64,000 bases of DNA from JAZDGX01 sp964482205 (lineage in GTDB: Bacteria > Eisenbacteria > RBG-16-71-46 > CAIMUX01 > WJJG01): contig CAYZWI010000006.1 of NCBI GenBank assembly GCA_964482205.1, forward strand, positions 161,903-225,902, read 5' to 3'. The position numbers and the translations under genes are program-made. The notes under the pieces were generated by a model that saw nothing but the letters and a program-made list of their open reading frames with translations, made no database searches and was not told the DNA's origin. Positions within the stretch are counted from its first letter, which is position 1; every line of letters starts with the position of its first letter. This document shows positions 1-9,078 of this stretch, piece by piece.

Positions 1-603
1 CGGCTGGAGAAGCGCAAAGGACTTCGCATTCTTCTCGAAGCGTGCGACCGAATGAGAAGGCAGACAGCGGCTTCCGGACGCGGGGGTCCGCTCGTCCGGA
101 TCGTCGGTGAAGGCCCTGAGCGCGCCGGGCTCGAACGGCTGGCCGCGCGCCTGGGCGTCCGCGCGACCTTTGATGGTCCGGTCGACCGCAAATCGCTTCC
201 CCGCTGCTACGCCTCGGCCGACCTCTTCGCGGCCACTTCCACCGACGGCGAGAGCTTCGGGGTCTCTCTCCTGGAAGCCATGGCTTCGGGGCTTCCGATC
301 GTCGCCTCCGATCTGCCCGGCTATCGCCAGACGCTGGCCGGGTCCGGCGCGGCGCTCTTCTTTCGCGCTGGGTCGGCGGACGATCTCGCCCACTCGCTCG
401 CACGCCTGAGCGAGGATCCCGCCCTGCGCTGCGCGCTCGGCCGGGCGGGCAGGCGGTTCGTGCGCACGTACGATTGGGAAGCGATCGCGCGCAGGGTGGA
501 GGGCCTCTATCGCGCGGCGCTCGATGGCGAAATGACCGGACGCGAACCGCGATCGTTCGTCACCGATTCAAGCTCAGGATTTTCTTCAGCCCGCGAAGCG
601 TGA
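1..603 (+). CDS. Family 4 glycosyltransferase, C-terminal part
   Basis: The open frame runs in from the left edge, so the N-terminus is missing; 200 residues remain. The fragment holds the nucleotide-sugar-binding half of a GT-B fold. It begins with an EKRKG motif typical of the start of this half, followed by the IVGEGPER strand. Around residues 88-105 is the E-x7-E motif (ESFGVSLLE, then AMASGLPIVAS) that holds the sugar-nucleotide in GT4 enzymes. Such proteins transfer a sugar to a lipid-linked or polysaccharide acceptor at the cytoplasmic face; the exact sugar cannot be told. The last 44 bases overlap the 3' end of the convergent coaX gene, and the final 20 or so residues are low-complexity, as expected for a shared tail. 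Family assignment is firm, substrate unknown. Confidence 0.85.
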   Translation, partial: RLEKRKGLRILLEACDRMRRQTAASGRGGPLVRIVGEGPERAGLERLAARLGVRATFDGPVDRKSLPRCYASADLFAATSTDGESFGVSLLEAMASGLPIVASDLPGYRQTLAGSGAALFFRAGSADDLAHSLARLSEDPALRCALGRAGRRFVRTYDWEAIARRVEGLYRAALDGEMTGREPRSFVTDSSSGFSSAREA

Positions 604-1471
604 GCGCCTCGTCCACCGCCTGAATCGTTTCCGATCCGCCGCTGATCAGACGAGCGAGCCCTCCCGTCGCGACCACCCGGGCCGGGCGCTTCAGTTCTTT
701 TTCGAGCCGGCGCACGATTCCATCGATCGTGCCGATCGCGCCGTAGTAGACGCCCACTTGAATGCTCTCTTCCGTCGTGCGCCCGATCGGCTGCGGCGGC
801 TTGCGGATCTCGACCTTGGGGAGACGCGCGGCGCGATGGAAGAGCTCGTCGGCGGAAGTGCGGATGCCGGGAGCGATCGCTCCGCCGATGTACCGGCGGC
901 CCGGGCGGATGACATCGAAGGTCGTCGCCGTGCCGAGATCGACCACGATCGCCGGCAGCGGCCCATCCGCGACCGCCGCGGCGTTGGCGATGCGATCGGC
1001 CCCGAGCGAGCTCGGATCGGGCAGCTCGATGCGCACGCCCGTCTTCACCCGGCTCGAGAGGACGAGGGGCCTCTGCCCGTAGAGGCGCACGCACATCGCC
1101 TCGTATTCCTGCGTGAACGCGGGGACGACCGAGCCCAGGATGATTCGTCCGCTGCGCTGGATCTGCTCGTGGTAGCCGCGGCACAGGGCGGACACGAGCA
1201 CGGAGAGCTCGTCGCCGGTGCGCGCGATGCCCGAGCTCACCCGGCGGAAGAGAGCCAGGTCCTCGCCCTGAAAGATGCCGAGCACCGTCTGGGTGTTGCC
1301 GATGTCGATGGCGAGCACCACCTCCGGCTCGGGGCGCCCCGGCGGCGTTCGCTTGCGCGCCGGCGCGGAACGGCCGCGGCGGGGAAGCGCCCGGCCGACT
1401 CCGGCATGCGCGTCTTTCGCCTCTTCTCTTGCGTCCCGCCTTGCCCCGCCCGCCTTTCGCGCCGCGCTCAT
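560..1471 (-). CDS. coaX: Type III pantothenate kinase
   Basis: Phosphorylates pantothenate with ATP, the first step of coenzyme A synthesis, in the cytoplasm. The ASKHA-fold motifs are all present: a phosphate-1 loop AIDIGNTQTVLGIF, the GADRIANAAAV motif, the DLGTATTFDVI phosphate-2 motif, and GGAIAPGI. The start is the ATG at 1469-1471, which has a GAGGAGGG Shine-Dalgarno just upstream in the gap after tatC. This gives 303 residues, about 50 more than usual, because an Arg/Ala-rich stretch precedes the core. A GTG at about 1321, directly before VLAIDIGN, would give a normal 253-residue enzyme, so the extension may not be translated. Only 20 bases separate it from tatC, so the two are probably co-transcribed. 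The 3' end overlaps the convergent glycosyltransferase gene by 44 bases. Confidence 0.93.
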   Translation of the reverse strand: MSAARKAGGARRDAREEAKDAHAGVGRALPRRGRSAPARKRTPPGRPEPEVVLAIDIGNTQTVLGIFQGEDLALFRRVSSGIARTGDELSVLVSALCRGYHEQIQRSGRIILGSVVPAFTQEYEAMCVRLYGQRPLVLSSRVKTGVRIELPDPSSLGADRIANAAAVADGPLPAIVVDLGTATTFDVIRPGRRYIGGAIAPGIRTSADELFHRAARLPKVEIRKPPQPIGRTTEESIQVGVYYGAIGTIDGIVRRLEKELKRPARVVATGGLARLISGGSETIQAVDEALTLRGLKKILSLNR

Positions 1472-1491
1472 CTGCCCTCCTCGCCGCGCCT

Positions 1492-2262
1492 TCACGCGGC
1501 GCCCGCCGCCCTGTCGCCCGTCTGCTTGCCGCGATGGATCGCCGCGGATACCCAGATGCTCAGGAAATAGAGGATCACGATCGGAATCGCCAGCACGAGT
1601 TGCGAGGGGCCGTCTCCCGGGGTGACGACCGCCGCCACGATGAGAATGATGACGATCGCATGCCGCCATTTCGCGAGCAGGAACTTCGGAGTGACGATGC
1701 CCACGAGACTCAGGATCGCGATCACCAGCGGAAGTTGAAAGAGCAGTCCGCAAGCGAGCGCCATCTTGAGCACGAAATCGAAGAGATATCCCACCGCGAT
1801 GTTCGCGACGACGCGCTCCGATCCAAAGCCGAGCAAGAGCTTGAGCATCGTCGGCGTGAGCGCGAGCGAGGCGAAGGCGATGCCGATCAGGAAGAGCACC
1901 GTGGAGAGCACGACCAGCGGCATGGCGATCCGCTTCTCGCGTTGGAGCAGCCCGGGAACCACGAAGCCCCAGACCCGGAAGGCGATGAACGGAAGTCCGG
2001 CGATCAAGCCGAGAAGCAGCGACAACTTCACTCGCGTCATGAACGCTTCGAGCGGCCGGATGAAGGTGGCCTGGCCGACCGTGCGGCCGACGAGCAGGTC
2101 GAGCAGCCGTTCAGAGAAGAACCAAGCCCCGCAGGCGAGGACCAGGAGCACGAACAGGCAGGAGACGACCACGCCGCGAAGCTCGTCCAGATGCTCGAAG
2201 AAGGACATCTCCGCCTGGCCTCTGCCGTAGCGGAGCCGTGTGAGCCAGCCTGCCAAATTCAC
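1492..2262 (-). CDS. tatC: Sec-independent protein translocase subunit TatC
   Basis: Inner-membrane receptor of the twin-arginine pathway, which binds RR signal peptides and works with TatA/TatB (not in this window). The N-terminal motif MSFFEHLDELR is the conserved cytoplasmic recognition segment. It is followed by six hydrophobic segments and the family motif around FRVWGFVVPGLLQREKR after the second one. I chose the GTG at 2260-2262 (256 residues, normal for the family, with GAGGG just upstream). The internal ATG at 2206-2208 would begin exactly at MSFFEHLDELR and give 238 residues; it has a weaker site. The gene is followed closely by coaX. The upstream 350 bases are shared with the divergent hydrolase gene and hold no recognisable gene. 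Confidence 0.93.
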   Translation of the reverse strand: MNLAGWLTRLRYGRGQAEMSFFEHLDELRGVVVSCLFVLLVLACGAWFFSERLLDLLVGRTVGQATFIRPLEAFMTRVKLSLLLGLIAGLPFIAFRVWGFVVPGLLQREKRIAMPLVVLSTVLFLIGIAFASLALTPTMLKLLLGFGSERVVANIAVGYLFDFVLKMALACGLLFQLPLVIAILSLVGIVTPKFLLAKWRHAIVIILIVAAVVTPGDGPSQLVLAIPIVILYFLSIWVSAAIHRGKQTGDRAAGAA

Positions 2263-2618
2263 GCCCTCGCTCGCGCCTTTCGCAAAGGCTCGCCGTCGAA
2301 ATCCACGCGAGTCTAGGGGAAGCGCAGGCGCCGGGCAAGGCACGCGCAACGCGCCAGAACGCGCCTGCGGAGGGCACCGGCGGAAGGCAATGGCAGCAGG
2401 CACCAGAGGAAGGCGGCGGAAGGCACCGGTAGGCGGCGGTAAACCAGCGGAAGGAGCAGGCGCCCCGCCCATTGACAAACGATGCGCCTTCGCGTCTCCT
2501 GACCGCGATTGGCTCAGTCTTCGCTCGGCGCTCTCCGCAAGCGAATTGCTGCCGTGGCCGTGGCCGTCGCCGGCCTCCCGGGGGGTGCCTGCCAGCGACG
2601 CACACCCAGGAGGCGCCC
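2263..2618. other. Divergent intergenic region with degenerate GGCACC repeats
   Basis: About 356 bases between the divergent tatC and hydrolase genes hold no convincing gene. Between about 2368 and 2460 there are three degenerate units of 23-26 bases, each beginning GGCACC (at 2373, 2399 and 2422) and rich in GGAAGGC. A TTGACA box lies at 2473-2478 on the plus strand but has no matching -10 box. A promoter for each flanking gene is expected here, but I cannot place one. Confidence 0.4.
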
Positions 2619-3296
2619 GTGCCGCACGCCACATTCCTCGGCCATTCCTGCGTCGTCCTCGACCACGAAGCGACCCGGCTCGTGATCGATCCCTTCCTCA
2701 GCGGGAATCCCGTCGCTTCCATGAAGCCCGAACGATTGCAGGTCCAGTACATTCTCATCACGCATGGGCACGGCGATCACCTCGGCGACGCGCTCGCGAT
2801 CGCCCGCCGCACCGGCGCCACCGTGATCGCGACGCACGAGATGGCCTGCTATTGCGCGAGCCAGGGGGCGAAGACCCACGGCATGCACATCGGCGGCGCG
2901 CACGCCTTTCCCTTCGGCCGCGTCAAGCTGACGATCGCCCACCACGGCGGCGGCTGCGGCAACGACGCGTCGCGCTACACGGGCCCGGCGGTGGGATTCC
3001 TCGTCACCCTCGGGGGACGCACCATCTACCATTCGGGCGACACGGGACTCTTCTACGACATGAAGCTGATCGGCGAGATGAACGCGCTCGAGGTCGCCTT
3101 CCTGCCGATCGGCGACAACTTCACGATGGGCATCGACGATGCGTTGAAAGCGGTCGAGCTCCTGCAACCGAAGCGCGTCGTGCCGATGCACTACGGCACC
3201 TTCCCCGTCGTGGATGTCGATCCGCACGAGTTCGTCCGGCGAGTGAAGGGCGCGCAGGCGGTCGTGCTCGCGCCGGGAGAGACGCTCGAGTTCTGA
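2619..3296 (+). CDS. Metal-dependent hydrolase, metallo-beta-lactamase fold (UPF0173-like)
   Basis: A 225-residue protein of the YtkL/UPF0173 type within the metallo-beta-lactamase superfamily. The metal-binding motif THGHGDH is at residues 48-54, with further likely ligands in HSGDTGLFYD and PMHYGTF near the C-terminus. The length equals the family norm. The start is the GTG at 2619, set by a perfect AGGAGG at 2608-2613 five bases upstream; an in-frame ATG at 2472 would add a low-quality N-terminal extension and is rejected. The natural substrate of this family is not settled. It is one of only two plus-strand genes in the window and stands alone. Its 3' end faces the end of smc across about 95 bases. 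Confidence 0.88.
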   Translation: MPHATFLGHSCVVLDHEATRLVIDPFLSGNPVASMKPERLQVQYILITHGHGDHLGDALAIARRTGATVIATHEMACYCASQGAKTHGMHIGGAHAFPFGRVKLTIAHHGGGCGNDASRYTGPAVGFLVTLGGRTIYHSGDTGLFYDMKLIGEMNALEVAFLPIGDNFTMGIDDALKAVELLQPKRVVPMHYGTFPVVDVDPHEFVRRVKGAQAVVLAPGETLEF

Positions 3297-3391
3297 GAGA
3301 CGCTTGCGCGCAGGCCGCGCCCGTGCATGAGGGCGCCCGCAGCCGCTCACCGGCCTCACTGCGCGGAGGGTTGCTTCCGCCGCGCGGCCGC

Positions 3392-6300
3392 TCAGGCGTC
3401 GGTCATCTGCGCGAACAGCCGGTTCGCTTCCGCGTCGGTCGAGACCAGCCGCCCCTCCTCCAAACGCACGCTCACGATCTTCGAGATCCCCGGTTCCTGC
3501 ATCGTGACGCCGTACAGCGCGTCGGCGATCGACATCGTGAGCTTGTTGTGGGTGATCACGATGAACTGCGTCTGCGCGCTGAATTTTCGCAGCAGCGCGA
3601 CGAAGCGCTCGATGTTGGCGTCGTCGAGCGGCGCGTCGAGCTCGTCGAGCACGCAGAAGGGCGAAGGCTTGACGAGATAGACGGCGAAGAGCAGCGCGGT
3701 CGCCGTCAGGGTGCGCTCGCCGCTCGAGAGCAGGCGGATGTTCTCCAAACGCTTGCCGCGCGGGCGGGCGACGATCTCGATGTCGGCCTCGAGCGGATCC
3801 TCGCCGCTCAGCTGGACGCGCGCCTCTCCTCCCGGAAAGAGCGTCCCGAAAGTCGTATCGAAGTTCTCCTGCACTTTGGCGAAGGTTTCCGAGAAGAGCC
3901 GCCGCGCTTCGACATTGATTCTCTCGATCGCGGCCATGAGCGATTCGCGCGATTTGACCAGGTCCTCGCGCTGCGCGCGAATGAAGCGCACATGCTCGCG
4001 CTTCTTCTCGTGCTCTTCGATGGCGAGCAGATTGACGGGGCCGAGCCGGTCGCGTTCGAGGCGCAGCTCCGCGAGCTTCTCGAGGGCCTGCTCGGGCGTG
4101 CGATCGGCGAGCGCTTCCTCCGGGGAGGGCAGAGGGCGCGGCCCATCCCGGCGCCCCGATCCCTTCCCTTCCTCGCCGTCCGCATCCTCGGCCTCCGCAT
4201 GCTCGCCGTCCGCATTCTCTCCGCCAGGTGCGTCCTCTGAGTGCTCACCATCGGATGCCGCCTGCGTGCCTTCGACGCGCTCCTCTCCCCCGCGCGCTCC
4301 TTCCTCGAGCTCGCGCAGGTCGCAGCGGTACTGCTCCAGGATGCGATCGCGCAGGCGTTCCTTCTCCGCCTCGATGCGCGTCAGCCCCACCTGATCCTCG
4401 CGCAGCAGGTCTTCGAGCTCCGAAAGCGATCGGCGCGTCTGCCGGAGCTCCTGTTCGATGGAAGCGAGACCGTCTTCGAGCCGGGTCCGTTCGCGGCCGA
4501 CTCGATCGACTTCCTGCACGCGGCCCTCGCGCTGCTCGAGACTCTCGCCCTCCTCGCGCTTCAACTCGGTCAGGCGTGTCTTTCCCTCCTCGATCTGCGC
4601 GCGTCCCGATTCGCGCTCCGCCTCCATGGCGGCCATGCCTTCGATCGATTCGGTGATCTGGCGCTCGAGGTCCGCACGCTGGGATTCCGCCTCGCGCAGG
4701 CGCGTCTCCGCCCAGATCTCCTCCATGCGCTTCTCGGTGAGGACCCTCGTGAGCGCGTCCTTCTCCGCCGTGAAACGCTCGACGACGGCCGCGGCCGCGC
4801 GGAGGTCTTCGTCGGCCGAGCTCTCGGCGGCCACGGTCCGCTGCTGGGACTCGCGCGAACCCTCGAGTTCGCGCAACGCCTCCTCGCGATGGCGCGTGAA
4901 GGCGGCCACTTCCGCACCCAACCGCTCGATTTCCGCGCGCATCATGCGCTCTTCAGCTTGACGCTCGGCGAGCGCGCGGCCCAAATGCGAGAGCTCCGCC
5001 CGCCTCGCCTCCGCATCCTCCGCGAGCGTCCGCGCCCGCGCCGCCAGCGACTGGCGCTCGGCCACCCCGCGGGCCCGCTCGTCGCGCATCGCCGCCGCCT
5101 CCGCAGCAAGCGCCGCGATACGCACGCGCGACTCCTCGATCTCGTCCGCCCGCGCCCAGAGCCGCGCCTCCGAGACGGGCCCTCCCGCACTCACCCAACC
5201 GGCGGCCGAGAGAACCTCGCCCGCTTCCGTCACCCACAGCCGTCCCGGTTCGCGCGACCCGAGCGGCGGCACCGCGCTGCGATCGGCGACGGGCACGATC
5301 GCGCTGCGCAAGTATTCGACCAGCGCCTGGTGCTCCGGGCGCCGCGCGGTCAGCGCCCCTTCGGGAAGCGCAACCGCGCCTGGCACGGGGGCGGGAAGGT
5401 CGATCGGGAAGAAGGTGACCTGGCCGAGCCCGTGCTCCTTCAACCAGCCAATCGCTTGCCAGGCATCCTCTTCCGTGGATGTGATCATCCATTCCGTGAA
5501 GGTTCGCAGCGCGGGCGCGAGGCGCTCGCGCCAGGAGGCGTCGATGGTCACCTGCTCGGCCATGACGCCGATCAGGCCGGGCAAGGAGCCGCCTTCGGCG
5601 AGCAGCCGGGCGACCGCTTCCTGGTAGCCGTGATGGCTGCGCGCCTGCTCTTCGAGCAGACGCACCCGGCTTTCGAGTCCCGCGACGTCGCTCTCGCGCG
5701 CGGACAGGCCGCCGTCCAACTCTTGCAGGCGCGCTTCGATCTCGCCCGCCGCCGCCTCGATGGCGCGCCGCTCGTTCCCGCCCGCTTCCTCTTCGCGCTC
5801 GCGCTCTTCGCGGCGCCCGATCAGGCGCTCGATTTCGGCGGCGAGCTCGCCAATCGATTTCGTGTAGTGCTCGCTCTGCGCGCCCACCTCGCCCGCCAGG
5901 CGTCCGAGATCCTCCGCCTTCGCCGAGAGGCTCTGCAGGCGATGCTCGGACGCGGCCCGCTCGCGCACATGCTCGAGCTGAAGCTGCTGGCGTCCCGTGA
6001 GCTCGTCCTTGGCCTTGCGCAGTTCACCGTCCACGCGCGCGACGGCGTCTCCCGCCTCGCCCGCGCGCGCCCGCGATTCGGCGAGCCGCTCGCGCAACCC
6101 GTTCAATCCGGCCGCGACTTCGCTCAAGCGCGCTTCCGCGACCGTCTTCGCCTCGCCCAGGGTCGCAATCCGGCCCGCGCGATCCTCGATGCGCTCTTCC
6201 AGCGAGCGCAGCCGCTCTTCCAGCACCAGCGCGTCCGAACGCGCCTTCCCTAGGCGGTCCTCGCACTCGGTCAGCCGCGCGCGCGCGGCCTGCGCCTGTT

Positions 6301-7141
6301 GGTCGAGGGCCAGCAGGTCGATCCGCGCCTGCTCCTGGCGCGCTTCCAAGGCGTGCCCTTCCGCGCGCAACCGCTCGCGCCGTTCGGTCTCCTCGGTCAA
6401 GCGGCCGGTGCCTCCCGAGGCGGCTTCGGTGAGCTCGCGCCAGCGCAGGCGCGCCAGCGAAACATCCAGATCGCGGATGCGCTCGGTCAGCCGCCGATGG
6501 CGCTTCGCCTTCCCCATCTGATAGGCGAGCGAGCGCACCTCGCGCTCCTCGATCTCGAGGGCGTCGTCGACGCGCACGAGGTCGGCGTCCACCGCCTCCA
6601 GCTTCCGCACCGTCTCCTTGCGACGCATCTTGTAGCGCGTGATGCCCGCGGCTTCGTCGAGCAGGAAACGCCGCGCCGAGTCGCGGTCGGCGAGGACTTC
6701 ATCGATCATCTCGCGCTCGATGACCGCGTATTCGGCGGAGCCGAGGCCGGTGTCGAGGAACAGATCGCGAATGTCCTTCAGACGACAGGCGGTCTTGTTG
6801 ATCCGAAACTCGCTCTCGCCCGAACGAAACGCGCGCCGCTGGATGAGCACATCGCCATATTCGGTCGCCAGGCGTTGATCGCGGTTGTCGAGATGCAGGC
6901 TCACTTCCGCGGCGCCCATCGGCTTCACTTCGCGGGTGCCCTTGAAGATCACATCCTCGAGCTGCGTGCCGCGCAGATTGCGGACATTCTGTTCGCCGAG
7001 AGCCCAGCGAATCGCATCGGAGATGTTGCTCTTGCCGCAGCCGTTCGGGCCGACGATCGCGGTGATGCCGGGAGCGAAGCGCAGCATCGTCCGCTGCGCG
7101 AAGGACTTGAAGCCGAAGAGCTCGAGCTTGTCGAGAAGCAC
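3392..7141 (-). CDS. smc: Chromosome segregation protein SMC
   Basis: ATPase that folds and segregates the chromosome as a homodimer with ScpA and ScpB (neither in the window). The N-terminal head has the Walker A GPNGCGKSN near residues 31-39. Two long coiled-coil arms flank a hinge of about 150 residues around 510-650. The C-terminal head carries the ABC signature LLSSGERT near 1138 and Walker B CVLDELDAPLDD near 1163. I chose the GTG at 7139-7141 because AAGGAG lies six bases upstream and the protein then begins at the usual point (LLDKLELFGFKSF); an ATG at 7160-7162 would add seven residues. An Asp/Glu/Gly-rich stretch of about 57 residues, coded at 4136-4306, interrupts the second coiled coil just before the C-terminal head. 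This is uncommon and is raised as a finding. Confidence 0.96.
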   Translation of the reverse strand: MLLDKLELFGFKSFAQRTMLRFAPGITAIVGPNGCGKSNISDAIRWALGEQNVRNLRGTQLEDVIFKGTREVKPMGAAEVSLHLDNRDQRLATEYGDVLIQRRAFRSGESEFRINKTACRLKDIRDLFLDTGLGSAEYAVIEREMIDEVLADRDSARRFLLDEAAGITRYKMRRKETVRKLEAVDADLVRVDDALEIEEREVRSLAYQMGKAKRHRRLTERIRDLDVSLARLRWRELTEAASGGTGRLTEETERRERLRAEGHALEARQEQARIDLLALDQQAQAARARLTECEDRLGKARSDALVLEERLRSLEERIEDRAGRIATLGEAKTVAEARLSEVAAGLNGLRERLAESRARAGEAGDAVARVDGELRKAKDELTGRQQLQLEHVRERAASEHRLQSLSAKAEDLGRLAGEVGAQSEHYTKSIGELAAEIERLIGRREEREREEEAGGNERRAIEAAAGEIEARLQELDGGLSARESDVAGLESRVRLLEEQARSHHGYQEAVARLLAEGGSLPGLIGVMAEQVTIDASWRERLAPALRTFTEWMITSTEEDAWQAIGWLKEHGLGQVTFFPIDLPAPVPGAVALPEGALTARRPEHQALVEYLRSAIVPVADRSAVPPLGSREPGRLWVTEAGEVLSAAGWVSAGGPVSEARLWARADEIEESRVRIAALAAEAAAMRDERARGVAERQSLAARARTLAEDAEARRAELSHLGRALAERQAEERMMRAEIERLGAEVAAFTRHREEALRELEGSRESQQRTVAAESSADEDLRAAAAVVERFTAEKDALTRVLTEKRMEEIWAETRLREAESQRADLERQITESIEGMAAMEAERESGRAQIEEGKTRLTELKREEGESLEQREGRVQEVDRVGRERTRLEDGLASIEQELRQTRRSLSELEDLLREDQVGLTRIEAEKERLRDRILEQYRCDLRELEEGARGGEERVEGTQAASDGEHSEDAPGGENADGEHAEAEDADGEEGKGSGRRDGPRPLPSPEEALADRTPEQALEKLAELRLERDRLGPVNLLAIEEHEKKREHVRFIRAQREDLVKSRESLMAAIERINVEARRLFSETFAKVQENFDTTFGTLFPGGEARVQLSGEDPLEADIEIVARPRGKRLENIRLLSSGERTLTATALLFAVYLVKPSPFCVLDELDAPLDDANIERFVALLRKFSAQTQFIVITHNKLTMSIADALYGVTMQEPGISKIVSVRLEEGRLVSTDAEANRLFAQMTDA

Positions 7142-7218
7142 AACCGTCTCCTTGGTGGACATTCCTCGTGCGCCACGCCGCTCACGCTACACGCAGCGCG
7201 CAGCGCGAACGATTCCCG

Positions 7219-9078
7219 CTAGGGCGCGCCGCTCACGATCGGGCGGCTGACCAGCGGACCGTAGCCGTCGGCCGCCACCACTTGGGTCGCATCCGCGTCC
7301 TCGTTCTCCACGATCGCCGTGCCGGCTGCGATCGCTTCGTCGACCGAAGCGTAGCGCCCGATCACGACCCGGCTGAAGAGACCCCGGCCGGGGATTCCTA
7401 CTCGCACGATCCGCGCTTCAATCCCGCGGCCGGCGAGCCGCTTCACTTCCACGGCGGCCAGCGGATCGTTGGGAAACGAGCCGCACAAGAGCCCGAAGGG
7501 CCCCGCCCGGCTCGAGACGATGGTGCGCGCTCCCCCGGAGAGCGTGTCCCCGGCCGCCTGCGAGCGGGCGTCCACCCGCCTCTCCCTGTCCGCGATCGTC
7601 CCGCGGGCGATCGCGCCTTCGCGCTCGGGGGAGGCGACGCGACCGGTCAGGCTCGTCATCGGATCGCGCGGCGCGCCGCCGGTCGAATCCGGGGCCGCCG
7701 TGGCGGCGCTTTGCAGGTCGCTCGCGCCCGGCAGCGCACTGCCGTCGGCAGCCGGATCCATCCTCGCGAGAGATTCTCGCTCGGCGTCGGAATCGGGCCG
7801 CCCGGGAGAATCCCGTTGCGCATCGATGTCTCGCTGCGCAGCTCGCTGGGCGTCGAATTCGTGGCGCGCATCCAAGTCTCGCGGCGCAGTTCCCTGCGCA
7901 CCTGATTCTTGCCGCGGATCGGATTCTCGTCGCACGTCGGATTGCGCGGCGGACTCTTGTCGCGCAGCGGAATGGGCCGGCGCGGGCGTCTCTTCTCGCG
8001 GCTGGGCATTCGTGCGCGCCTGAGGCTCGGGGCGGGCGTCGAAACTCGTTCGCGCCGGCGCTTCCGATTTGTATGCGAGGCGAGGGAAGAGGATTCCCGT
8101 CAGCGTGAGTGCCGCGACCGCGATGACCAACCACCAGTAGAGCGGCAGGCCGCCACGCCGCTCGTTGGGCGGCGCCGGTCTCGCGCCATCCGAGCCGGGC
8201 CCGAATCGCGCCGACCAGCTGCCCTCCACCTCCACTCGCTCCACCGGAAGGCCAGGCGCCTGCGCGCGCGCCTCCACCGCCTTCGCCACCGACGAAGGCC
8301 AGGCGCCTTCCCCCGTCGCGCGACGCGTTGCCCCGGGCGCCGCTTCCTCGCCGCCTGGAGATGCCGCGCGGCTCCCTTGGGCGCCTGCGAAAGCGCTGGA
8401 AGCCTCCTCGAACGCGCCTTCCTGGCGCCCATAGGCCACGATCCCGGCGATCGCATAGCCTTCGACCCGCAATTCCGCGACTCTCGCGGCCAGCGACGAG
8501 GCGGGGCAATCGCGGAAGGGAACGACGAGCACGAGCGAAGTCACTCGCGCGGGAGGCAGAGGGGGCGGCTCGCCGGGCGTCTCGCCGGCGATGATGATGC
8601 CGCCCGCTTCCAACGGATCGCCGGCCGCGCGTCCGGGCGCACAGCCGAGGAAGACTCCCTGGATCCCGGTCGCTTCGGCGACCGGCCGCTCGGGAAGCAG
8701 GGCTCGCAGTTCGGGCCCCAGAATGCCGGCATGCACGGGCGATCCCGCCGGCTCCGCCGCGCGGCGCTCGCCCGGGCGCACGATGAGGATGGGCGCGGCG
8801 CCTCCCGCGGCCGCCCGCTCGGCGATTCCGAGCGCGACCGGCAGCTCCTCTCCGGCCTGCCCCAGTCCGAGGACCCAGATGACGGGCGCGGGAGCGGCGA
8901 GAAAGCGGTAGATGCGAGCCGAGAAGACGGGAGCGGGCGCCAGCGACGCGATCGTCGCTTCGCCGTATGGAAAGAAGCGGGTCTGCGGAGCGAGCACTCC
9001 GAAGAGAGGCAGGTCGAGCGCCCGCGCCGCTTCCTCGGCGCTTTCGTAGTAGCGTGCCGCCGCGCTGTCGTCGCTCAT
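7219..9078 (-). CDS. SPOR-domain membrane protein with degenerate tyrosine-kinase-like N-terminal domain
   Basis: A 619-residue protein in three parts. Residues 1-225 resemble the cytoplasmic domain of bacterial tyrosine kinases of the Wzc/CpsD type: SAEEAARALDLPLFGVLAP, then IYRFL, then a glycine loop. The expected P-loop lysine motif is replaced by GLGQAGEEL (residues 71-79), so nucleotide binding is doubtful. A single membrane span lies near 311-332 (LYWWLVIAVAALTLTGILF). It is followed by about 180 residues rich in Arg, Asp, Gln and Ala. The C-terminus (about 525-610) matches a SPOR fold, which binds denuded glycan strands at division sites. The topology would place SPOR in the periplasm. 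The ATG overlaps the selA stop by four bases, and smc follows closely. The kinase-like reading is my inference; the SPOR domain and membrane span are clearer. Confidence 0.68.
   Translation of the reverse strand: MSDDSAAARYYESAEEAARALDLPLFGVLAPQTRFFPYGEATIASLAPAPVFSARIYRFLAAPAPVIWVLGLGQAGEELPVALGIAERAAAGGAAPILIVRPGERRAAEPAGSPVHAGILGPELRALLPERPVAEATGIQGVFLGCAPGRAAGDPLEAGGIIIAGETPGEPPPLPPARVTSLVLVVPFRDCPASSLAARVAELRVEGYAIAGIVAYGRQEGAFEEASSAFAGAQGSRAASPGGEEAAPGATRRATGEGAWPSSVAKAVEARAQAPGLPVERVEVEGSWSARFGPGSDGARPAPPNERRGGLPLYWWLVIAVAALTLTGILFPRLAYKSEAPARTSFDARPEPQARTNAQPREETPAPAHSAARQESAAQSDVRRESDPRQESGAQGTAPRDLDARHEFDAQRAAQRDIDAQRDSPGRPDSDAERESLARMDPAADGSALPGASDLQSAATAAPDSTGGAPRDPMTSLTGRVASPEREGAIARGTIADRERRVDARSQAAGDTLSGGARTIVSSRAGPFGLLCGSFPNDPLAAVEVKRLAGRGIEARIVRVGIPGRGLFSRVVIGRYASVDEAIAAGTAIVENEDADATQVVAADGYGPLVSRPIVSGAP

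Noticed and set aside
2473..2478. TTGACA on the plus strand before the hydrolase gene.
   Set aside because: No -10 box occurs at 15-19 bases, and it lies about 140 bases before the gene.
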